NCBI RefSeq assembly: GCF_003003995.1
Contig: NZ_PVWF01000043.1
Coordinates: 1 to 40,260 of the forward strand
DNA from: Pleurocapsa sp. CCALA 161
GTDB lineage: Bacteria; Cyanobacteriota; Cyanobacteriia; Cyanobacteriales; Xenococcaceae
Length of the DNA stretch: 40,260 nt
Reading direction: 5' to 3'
The position numbers and the translations under genes were made by a program. Positions 34,701-40,260 of the stretch are shown here, one piece after another; the first letter of the stretch is position 1, and each line of letters opens with the position of its first letter. Under the pieces are notes generated by a model, which worked only from the letters and a program-made list of their open reading frames with translations, did no database searches and was not told the DNA's origin.

Positions 34701-34783
34701 GGCGCGTTTCGGGCAAGAATACTCTTATAAGGTCAGCTTTTTTGGAGGAATATTCCTCTAAAAAACGTGACTGCCCAAAAATA
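34701..34783. repeat. Nested hairpin element (element B), related to 31271-31377
   Basis: AGGTCAGCTTTTTT and AAAAAACGTGACT form the arms of a hairpin (34731-34772) closed by the tip GGAGGAATATTCC. It is enclosed by GGGCA (34711-34715) and TGCCC (34772-34776), within GCGCGTTTCGGGCAAGAAT on the left and TGCCCAAAAATAGCC on the right. Both modules also occur in element A, but with the nesting order reversed. The remainder of the gap 34683-35041 holds no gene; a GAGG about ten bases before the lepB ATG is a fair ribosome-binding site. Confidence 0.8.
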
Positions 34784-35041
34784 GCCTTACTAACAATGGC
34801 GGTTAGCCCCTTTCTAGTTTAGCCTAAGAAACTAATTCAAACTTGTAACTTAGGGTTTTTGCTCATATTGGCGATCGCCATAGCTATATATTGCTTTATT
34901 TGAATAATTGTATTTAGCAAGCAAAACTGAATCAACTTCACCAACAGCTCATTCAGACTCGAATAATTTCGAGAGAATAGCTGTTTTATTTCTCTCAATT
35001 CTATTGATTACAGATCATTCCATCCTCGAGGCTGTGCGCTT

Positions 35042-35617
35042 ATGACAGAAAAAGAAGAAAATCCTCTAGTTGAACTTTTAAAAACTCTGGTATCTGCTGG
35101 AATTTTGGCTATAGGAATTCGTGCTTGTGTAGCGGAAGCTCGCTATATTCCTTCTGAATCGATGTTGCCAACTTTAGAAATCAACGATCGCTTAATCATC
35201 GAAAAAATTAGCTATCATTTTCGCAAACCTAAACGGGGGGATGTAGTAGTTTTTTCACCAACAGAAGCTCTTAAAAAAGAAAATTATCAGGAAGCTTTTA
35301 TCAAAAGGGTAATTGGTATTCCTGGAGACGTAGTGGAGGTCAAAAATAATGCAGTATACGTTAACGGTCAAAAACTGAATGAAAAGTATATTCTCAATCC
35401 ACCAGAATATGACTATCCTCCTACCAAAGTACCCCCTGGACAGTATTTGGTTTTAGGGGACAATCGCAACAACAGCTATGATTCCCATTATTGGGGATTT
35501 GTGCCCCTGAAAAATCTCATTGGTCGGGCAGCAATTCGTTTCTGGCCTCCTGATAGATTAGGAACTTTAAATGATCAACCTTTATATCCTGATACTGAAG
35601 CTAAACAAGTTGAGTAA
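35042..35617 (+). CDS. lepB: Signal peptidase I
   Basis: Membrane-anchored serine/lysine-dyad protease that removes Sec and Tat signal peptides. One N-terminal membrane segment (LVSAGILAIGIRACVA) precedes box B with the catalytic serine, YIPSESMLPTL (about residue 40), box C/D with the catalytic lysine, AFIKRVIGIPGDVVEV (about 84), and box E, LGDNRNNSYDSHYWGFVP. At 191 residues it is the short, single-span Gram-positive/cyanobacterial form. Starts at ATG 35042. Cyanobacteria often have two such peptidases, one for thylakoid targets; which this is cannot be told. Confidence 0.95.
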   Translation: MTEKEENPLVELLKTLVSAGILAIGIRACVAEARYIPSESMLPTLEINDRLIIEKISYHFRKPKRGDVVVFSPTEALKKENYQEAFIKRVIGIPGDVVEVKNNAVYVNGQKLNEKYILNPPEYDYPPTKVPPGQYLVLGDNRNNSYDSHYWGFVPLKNLIGRAAIRFWPPDRLGTLNDQPLYPDTEAKQVE

Positions 35618-35700
35618 TATAAAAACTTACATATTTGCTACAAGTATTATGACTGGGGGACTAATACTAAATTTGTTTCACATAGGTTACTTAAAAAATT

Positions 35701-35900
35701 GAGTAACAAGTAACAAGTAACGAATCCTTTAGGACATTTTCCTAAAGGATAAGCTTCGCAAATGTGACGCGACGTAAGGAGCTTATCCGAAAGTGTACCC
35801 TTTAGGGCTTTAGTATCAACTCCGCTTCGCTCCACGTCCCGCTCCGCATAAGCTGTATGTAGCTTCGAGACCGTAGGGAATCCTTTAGGGCAAATATTAG
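35701..35900. repeat. Mosaic of small palindromes and heptamers downstream of lepB
   Basis: A patch made of known-looking pieces. GTAACAA is repeated 2.6 times (35703-35721). A perfect hairpin ATCCTTTAGGA / TCCTAAAGGAT with loop CATTT lies at 35724-35750. An overlapping perfect stem GGATAAGCT / AGCTTATCC (35747-35755 with 35780-35788) competes with it. CTTTAGGG blocks follow near 35802 and 35883. GACCGTAGGGAATCCTTTAG at 35869 recurs with one change at 38411. The block AAGCTTATCCTTTAGGA is also present in the lpxC-fabZ spacer. The remaining part of the 485-base gap 35618-36102 has no gene. Confidence 0.8.
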
Positions 35901-36030
35901 TTATTCTGATTTCATCACCAAATTTTTACGCAGAAATTAAACATCACCTTTGCCAGACAGATTTAGTATCATAGACTGGGGGAGGGTTGAGCTTGATCAT
36001 TCTTTTTTGTATTTCAGGTGAAAATTGCCA

Positions 36031-36075
36031 AAGAAAAGCTCCTGCAATAGTTATGATTAATGGTGATCGCAGGAG
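36031..36075 (-). terminator. Probable terminator of prs
   Basis: On the minus strand CTCCTGC pairs with GCAGGAG over a 23-base loop and is followed by CTTTTCTTTGG. It begins 28 bases past the prs stop. The stem is short, so the call is moderate. Confidence 0.5.
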
Positions 36076-36102
36076 TATTAATTTATTTAGTTTTAATTTT
36101 AA

Positions 36103-37116
36103 TTAGCGAAACATACTACTAACGGAGCTAGCTTCATGAATTCGCCAGATTGCCTCTCCCAGCAGACTAGCCACCGAAAGAACCGTTAACTGTTCAAACT
36201 TTTTCGCTTCAGGAATAGGAATTGTATTAGTAACAATAACTTCTTTAAAAATACCTTCAGATAATCTTGCCACTGCAGGACCAGAAAAGACAGCATGAGT
36301 AGCACAGGCGTAGATTTCTCTAGCTCCTTGTTCTCGTAATAATTTACCCCCTGCAGATAAAGTTCCAGCAGTATCAATCATGTCATCGACTAAAATAGCT
36401 GTCTTACCTGCCACATCCCCAATCACATTCATTACCTCAGCTACATTATGAGCCTGGCGACGTTTATCAATAATTGCTAAAGGAGCATCGTTTAATTTCT
36501 TGGCAAAGGCTCTAGCTCTGGCTACTCCCCCCACATCAGGAGAAACTACCACTAAATCATCTAATTTCTTCGCTGCCAAATATTGCAGAATAGCTGGAGA
36601 GCCATAGACATGATCTGTGGGAATATCAAAATATCCTTGAATTTGCGCTGAGTGTAAATCCATAGCCAAAATTCTGCTAGCTCCTGCTTCGGTAAGCAAA
36701 TTAGCCACTAGTTTGGCAGTAATAGACTCGCGACCAGCAGTTTTACGGTCTGCTCTAGCATAGCCATAATAGGGAATCACGGGAGTAATCTGGCGGGCAG
36801 ATGCTCGACGACAAGCATCAATCATAATCATTAGCTCCATTAGATTATCGTTGCCAGGATTACAGCAAGGTTGAAGTAGATAAACATCCGCTCCACGAAT
36901 CGATTCCTGAATTTGAACGTAAAGCTCCCCATCGGCAAAACGCTTGCGGATCATCGGACCTAAATCCATGCCTATATAGCGGGCTACTTCTTTGGCAAGA
37001 GGAATATTAGCAGAACCAGAAAACAATCTAAGACGATTGGAGTCTGATAAGAAGGGAGTCTGCTCCATCGACTGAGGCATTAAGGTAGTACTATGGCTCA
37101 CGGCAAATATATTCAA
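36103..37116 (-). CDS. prs: Ribose-phosphate pyrophosphokinase
   Basis: Makes PRPP from ribose 5-phosphate and ATP for purines, pyrimidines, histidine, tryptophan and NAD. Signatures: FSGSANIPLAKEVARYIG at the start of the fold, RFADGELYVQI, the ATP loop YYGYARADRKTAGRES, the DLHSAQIQGYFDIP metal site, and the PRPP loop VDDMIDTAGTLSAGG. The longest frame starts with TTG at 37116; ATG codons at 37080 and 37068 are equally possible, as the first 30 residues are an extension of low similarity that varies among cyanobacteria. No purine gene is adjacent (purC is 27 kb away). The gene is followed by a hairpin. Confidence 0.95.
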   Translation of the reverse strand: MNIFAVSHSTTLMPQSMEQTPFLSDSNRLRLFSGSANIPLAKEVARYIGMDLGPMIRKRFADGELYVQIQESIRGADVYLLQPCCNPGNDNLMELMIMIDACRRASARQITPVIPYYGYARADRKTAGRESITAKLVANLLTEAGASRILAMDLHSAQIQGYFDIPTDHVYGSPAILQYLAAKKLDDLVVVSPDVGGVARARAFAKKLNDAPLAIIDKRRQAHNVAEVMNVIGDVAGKTAILVDDMIDTAGTLSAGGKLLREQGAREIYACATHAVFSGPAVARLSEGIFKEVIVTNTIPIPEAKKFEQLTVLSVASLLGEAIWRIHEASSVSSMFR

Positions 37117-37545
37117 ATTAGTTCAGGGCAGTCGTAAGAATTACTATGATTATGATTATTAGCGATAGTTTGGCAGTTGTAATACCAACTCACCCAATTA
37201 AGAGTTAAGTAACAATTTGTTTTAAAACAAGAGAGTTAAGCTTTACTAACATTAAAGATCAAAGTAAAATTTTGCAATTATTTTAGCTTTTTTTAAGCTT
37301 GTTAATTTATTTTTGTTTATTTCTATACTAAATCTTTATGGTTACATTGTACTTTTTTTTCCCATATTTCGCATTGGTAAGATAGCTTTTCCTAAAATAC
37401 CGCTGCGCATACGTATAGGAAATTCATACACAAAATGCACTGTAGAATTTACTTACACAAGCCAGAGTGATTTTCTAGGTTCAATAATATTGGTATTCTA
37501 AAAAAGCAAATCTAAAAAAGACTGTAGCTAATTAAAATTGCCATT
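37117..37545. other. Divergent prs-bioD upstream region
   Basis: 429 bases with no gene supported. DNA is AT-rich with T-runs near 37285 and 37350; a 62-codon frame at 37313-37501 has no ribosome-binding site and a random-looking product. Promoters for prs (minus) and bioD (plus) must lie here but were not fixed. Confidence 0.35.
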
Positions 37546-38259
37546 ATGACGACCTTATTAATCGCTGGTACAGATACAGATGTAGGGAAAACTTTTGTGA
37601 CGATCGCCTTAACAGTCTACTGGCAAAAATACCGTTTAAATCAAGATAATAATGGGCAAAATCTGTTGAGCATTTTTAAGTTAATGCAGACAGGAGTTGG
37701 GGATGTGGAACTATATCAACGTTTATTTGCTGATGTAGCAGGCATCGAAATAGTTCCTCCCTTGCGTTTTGAGGCAGCTCTAGCTCCCCCTATTGCTGCT
37801 GCCAAAGAAGGTAGGAAAATTAATTTAAAAGAAGTATGGGAAAAATTTAGTATAGCAGAGCAAAAGTCTCAGTTAGTGTTATTAGAGTCTTTGGGTGGTT
37901 TGGGTTCTCCTGTAACGGAAGAGTTAACGGTTGGGGATATTGCTGGAGATTGGCGCTTACCTACTGTTTTGGTTGTACCTGTGAAGCTAGGAGCGATCGC
38001 CCATTCTGTAGCTAACGTAGCCCTAGCCCGTAGTTTAAAAATTGATTTGCGAGGAATTATACTTAACTGTTCGCAACTAGAAGCAGTAGGCAGAACAGAA
38101 GACTTGACTCCCATCGGTTTAATTCAGTCTTTAACTAACGTGCCTGTGATAGGTACTTTACCTTATGCCAAAGACTGGGATAATAGCGATCGCATTGCCC
38201 AAAAGGTAGCAAACTGGGATCTAGAATTAATTTTGCCTAAGCAAGAAGTGTATCTCTAA
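37546..38259 (+). CDS. bioD: Dethiobiotin synthetase
   Basis: Closes the ureido ring of dethiobiotin from 7,8-diaminopelargonate, CO2 and ATP in biotin synthesis. The P-loop GTDTDVGKT lies at residues 8-16, the substrate segment KLMQTGVGD follows with the conserved lysine, and VLLESLGGLGSPVTEELTVGD matches the family's E-G-x-G-G-x-x-x-P region. PVKLGAIAHSVANVALA and GIILNC complete the fold. 237 residues is normal. Other bio genes are not adjacent. A hairpin 20 bases behind the stop probably ends the transcript. Confidence 0.94.
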   Translation: MTTLLIAGTDTDVGKTFVTIALTVYWQKYRLNQDNNGQNLLSIFKLMQTGVGDVELYQRLFADVAGIEIVPPLRFEAALAPPIAAAKEGRKINLKEVWEKFSIAEQKSQLVLLESLGGLGSPVTEELTVGDIAGDWRLPTVLVVPVKLGAIAHSVANVALARSLKIDLRGIILNCSQLEAVGRTEDLTPIGLIQSLTNVPVIGTLPYAKDWDNSDRIAQKVANWDLELILPKQEVYL

Positions 38260-38278
38260 AAACGTAAACATGAATGAG

Positions 38279-38322
38279 GGTCTGAGAGAGTTATACTATG
38301 CAACGTTTGTCTCTCTTAGACC
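38279..38322 (+). terminator. Hairpin after bioD, possible terminator
   Basis: GGTCTGAGAGAG pairs with CTCTCTTAGACC (one G-T pair) over a 20-base loop, followed by TGTCTTTA. The stem is strong but the T-run weak. Confidence 0.5.
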
Positions 38323-38350
38323 TGTCTTTAATGAAACTTATAGCCTACAG

Positions 38351-38596
38351 CCATTCGTGACAAGTTAAGAAACTACGCTGTTTGTCAAATAGTTTTAAGC
38401 TCTTAGCTTTGACCGAAGGGAATCCTTTAGGATAGCTATTAGCTATCAGCTTTTGAGATATCTTCTATGCACACCAATTCCTTAAATAGCGATCGCCTTT
38501 AAATTAATCTCGCTCTGCATATAGTGTTACTTAATTAATAAAGCACTATCTGTAGTACTTGACTTTTTTCTTTTTTGCTTAACTTGTCACCAATGG
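38351..38596. repeat. Possible 246-bp element with 19-bp inverted ends
   Basis: CCATTCGTGACAAGTTAAG (38351-38369) and the reverse complement of 38578-38596, CCATTGGTGACAAGTTAAG, agree at 18 of 19 bases and point inward. Outside the ends, CCTACAG and a TATAG stand near both sides. The interior has no coding frame; it holds a GACCGAAGGGAATCCTTTAG repeat, a HIP1 site and AT-rich DNA. This resembles a MITE-like non-autonomous element, but no target duplication was confirmed. Confidence 0.5.
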
Positions 38597-38625
38597 CCTA
38601 CAGCTTATAGCTTTCTGTTAAAAGC

Positions 38626-38928
38626 TTACCAGCTAGATTTAACTACTCCAGGAAGCAAACCTTCGTGCGCCCATTCTCTGAGAACATTACGAGATAAACC
38701 AAAATCGCGGTAGTAACCTCTAGGTCTACCAGTTAACATACAACGATTGCGTCTACGAGTAGCAGAGCTATCTCTGGGTAATCTTTGGATCTGACGACTA
38801 ATTTCTAGTTTTTGAGCAGCAGAAGTAGCTGTACGCAACTGTTCTTTTAATTCTGCTCTCTTGTCAGCATATTTCTCAATCAAGTGAGCGCGCTTTTTTT
38901 CCCGCTCTACCATTGCTTTCTTTGCCAT
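38626..38928 (-). CDS. rpsN: 30S ribosomal protein S14
   Basis: 100 residues, the long zinc-free (C-minus) form used in cyanobacteria and chloroplasts. The N-terminus [20 protein letters not shown] and the C-terminal [20 protein letters not shown], then [19 protein letters not shown], are diagnostic. S14 sits in the head of the 30S subunit near the decoding site. As in other cyanobacteria it is outside the large ribosomal protein cluster. ATG at 38928. An intact TCCTTTAGGA palindrome lies about 10 bases upstream in its leader (38940-38949). Confidence 0.98.
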   Translation of the reverse strand: MAKKAMVEREKKRAHLIEKYADKRAELKEQLRTATSAAQKLEISRQIQRLPRDSSATRRRNRCMLTGRPRGYYRDFGLSRNVLREWAHEGLLPGVVKSSW

Positions 38929-39059
38929 AACGGAATGTATCCTTTAGGATAAAATTTATTGATTTATAAACACACAGTTTCAAATTATAACTCGAACTTA
39001 GACGTTAATCATGAGGTGTTAAATTTTTTTGAAGTACGTCCTGCTGCTGTTAACTTTTT

Positions 39060-39536
39060 TCAGGCTTTCCTAAACAGTTTGGCTACAACACCTCTCAGTA
39101 TATGTGGAAATAGCTTCGGCCCTGGCAAGAAGACAATTCCTAACTGCTGCATCAATCCGAGTGCATCGCCCTGTCCCCAATGCTCCACGATTTTTCCATC
39201 CTCGACTCGATCAATGTGCATGATCGGCAAGCTGATTTGCTTACCCGTTGGCGGAAGACCCTGGAATTCGCCAAGATGTCTTGCAGTGAACCTTCCGCAC
39301 GTCACTACTTTATCGTCTGCAACCACAACCTCATCGAAAACATGTTGACCCTGACTAAAGGCTAAATAAAACGCCATCCCAAACTGCTTGAACCCTTCTG
39401 CGTCCAACGGTTCTGGCATCCCCGCCATATGAGCAATAAAATTTGGAGCCAAAAGCTCTAAAGCTCGATCCATCTTGCGATCGTCGAATGCTTTGTAGAA
39501 CTGGAGAACCAGAGCTTTGTTTTGTTCAGTCAGCAT
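39060..39536 (-). CDS. SnoaL-like / ester cyclase family protein
   Basis: 158 residues of the NTF2-like alpha+beta barrel fold: begins NKALVLQFYKAFDDRKMDRAL, followed by a pocket-forming FTARHLGEFQGLPPTGKQISLP and HIDRVEDGKIVEHWGQGD, the typical SnoaL-like signature with the His-Trp close. Members range from polyketide cyclases to unknown stress proteins and the substrate cannot be inferred. The last 25 residues (LFPHILRGVVAKLFRKA) are an additional basic tail. No biosynthetic cluster is next to it. ATG at 39536. Confidence 0.85.
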   Translation of the reverse strand: MLTEQNKALVLQFYKAFDDRKMDRALELLAPNFIAHMAGMPEPLDAEGFKQFGMAFYLAFSQGQHVFDEVVVADDKVVTCGRFTARHLGEFQGLPPTGKQISLPIMHIDRVEDGKIVEHWGQGDALGLMQQLGIVFLPGPKLFPHILRGVVAKLFRKA

Positions 39537-39605
39537 ACAAGATTTCGTTAAAAACTAGATTGTATCGAAGTGAAAATTCAATACGGTCGGTATGCAACGG
39601 GCTTG

Positions 39606-39851
39606 TTAGACAGTCGGTATCTTGTCATATTCTTCCGGTTCCACATCGGGAACTTTTGCTAAGATTGCCTCATACTTTTCCCGATTACCTCTTCCAGCTC
39701 TATCCTTGAGGTAATTCTCTGTCATCAAAGCTGAAAGCTTTTCCGCGATCGCAGTAGATATAAACTGATCGATAGAAATTCCATCACGACCAGCGAGATC
39801 GGACAGACTTTTATGTAATGAGTCAGGAATTTGAACTTGAACAATACTCAT
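39606..39851 (-). CDS. RHH/HicB-like antitoxin
   Basis: 81 residues. VQVQIPDSLHKSLSDLAGRD then ISIDQFISTAIAEKLSAL form a ribbon-helix-helix DNA-binding unit as in HicB/CopG-type antitoxins; the C-terminal part (REKYEAILAKVPDVEPEEYD) is the acidic arm that usually wraps the toxin. Its ATG overlaps the TGA of the upstream PIN-domain gene as ATGA, so the two are translationally coupled, with the toxin gene first. It should repress its own operon. Confidence 0.82.
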   Translation of the reverse strand: MSIVQVQIPDSLHKSLSDLAGRDGISIDQFISTAIAEKLSALMTENYLKDRAGRGNREKYEAILAKVPDVEPEEYDKIPTV

Positions 39852-40246
39852 GGCAGCTTTCCTATCAAGCGTAAAAACTCTGAAGGCTTAAGTAGCTTTA
39901 GACCAAACTGCTCAACGCCTGCAAAGTCACGGGTGTTATATGTAATTATAATCTCACATCCTGCTTTGACTGCAAGCTCCAGTACCATTTCATCTTTTGG
40001 GTCGCGCAAAAATGGTCGCCAAAGGAAGAAAATTTCATGAAGCACTCCCACTGCACAGTAGAAATCGATTAGGTCATCTACTTCATCACGATTTAGGTAG
40101 ATATTTGGTAGCTCCCGTAGTAAAACCTCTGTATATTCCAGTACAAGAGGTACTGACAAGTGTATATCAAATTGTTCTGTACCACGTGAGTTCGACGAAA
40201 AAATTAGAAACAAAGAAAGGCTGAGATGTAAACTCAGAATAAGCAA
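39848..40246 (-). CDS. PIN-domain toxin, N-terminus abnormal, probably inactive
   Basis: The C-terminal 105 residues match COG1569-type PIN nucleases: FDIHLSVPLVLEYTEVLLRE, then DDLIDFYCAVG, FLRDPKDEMVLELAVKAGC with acidic residues of the active site, and ITYNTRDF. The N-terminus does not: PIN toxins begin with a VLDTNVL strand that carries the first catalytic aspartate and some 25 residues before the FDI strand. Here the frame reads LHLSLSLFLIF then SSNSRGTEQFDIHL, with the aspartate strand missing and only SSNSRG retained. No other frame restores DTNV before the window ends at 40260. A 5' deletion or rearrangement is likely; the start (TTG at 40246) is only the longest frame. Confidence 0.72.
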   Translation of the reverse strand: MLILSLHLSLSLFLIFSSNSRGTEQFDIHLSVPLVLEYTEVLLRELPNIYLNRDEVDDLIDFYCAVGVLHEIFFLWRPFLRDPKDEMVLELAVKAGCEIIITYNTRDFAGVEQFGLKLLKPSEFLRLIGKLP

Positions 40247-40260
40247 AAATACTGAGTATC

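Noticed and set aside
35647-35835. 62-codon minus-strand ORF downstream of lepB
   Set aside because: It is a translation of the palindrome/heptamer mosaic; no start signal and no family.
37313-37501. 62-codon plus-strand ORF before bioD
   Set aside because: Low-complexity AT-rich product, no ribosome-binding site, lies in a promoter region.

Overview
The window reads as chromosomal DNA of a cyanobacterium. The HIP1 octamer GCGATCGC and its core recur throughout. The gene set is also cyanobacterial: a purC-bamA-lpxC-fabZ-lpxA block, a CbiG-CobJ fusion, a DHH-CBS-CBS-tRNA nucleotidyltransferase fusion, a DUF3134 protein and a phosphoribulokinase relative. DNA is AT-rich and intergenic regions are long and full of heptanucleotide tandem repeats and small palindromes, as in large-genome cyanobacteria. 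I cannot name the genus. No rRNA, tRNA, CRISPR array, insertion sequence or prophage was seen.

Layout. Bases 1-660: the 3' end of a family 9 glycoside hydrolase and its terminator. 699-9588 (minus strand): ftsH, then the outer-membrane block lpxA, fabZ, lpxC, bamA and purC. The lpxC/fabZ junction is triplicated in 241-bp tandem copies that leave two 39-codon fabZ fragments. 9853-11497 (plus): two small cyanobacterial proteins flanking a lone OppB/DppB-type permease. 11494-14807 (minus): a small membrane protein, cbiG-cobJ and a glycosyltransferase. 15085-16541 (plus): a membrane glycosyltransferase abutting a relic of a cyclic-nucleotide-binding regulator. 16820-21234 (plus): a compact three-gene unit made of a 1049-residue membrane protein with six 98-residue repeats, a GAF protein and a DUF3891 protein. 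21297-25694 (minus): a three-part GRDP-like/DUF2207-like/CGGG-tail membrane protein, and uvrA. 26087-31133: a hypothetical gene facing the DHH-CBS-nucleotidyltransferase, then mscL and an N-acylglucosamine 2-epimerase. 31716-38928: a small hypothetical gene, a phosphoribulokinase paralogue without the thioredoxin-target cysteines, mraY, DUF3134, lepB, prs, bioD and rpsN, separated by repeat-rich gaps. 39060-40246 (minus): a SnoaL-like protein and an RHH antitoxin/PIN toxin pair whose toxin has lost its normal N-terminus.

How the genes work together. BamA inserts outer-membrane proteins, and LpxC, FabZ and LpxA supply lipid A precursors and hydroxyacyl chains. MraY and the epimerase act in cell-wall and amino-sugar metabolism, LepB in protein export, MscL in osmotic relief and FtsH in membrane protein quality control. 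The least explained material is the 16820-21234 operon, the 21297-22724 fusion protein, the redox-insensitive-looking phosphoribulokinase paralogue, the lpxC/fabZ triplication and a pair of reciprocally nested hairpin repeats at 31271-31377 and 34701-34783.
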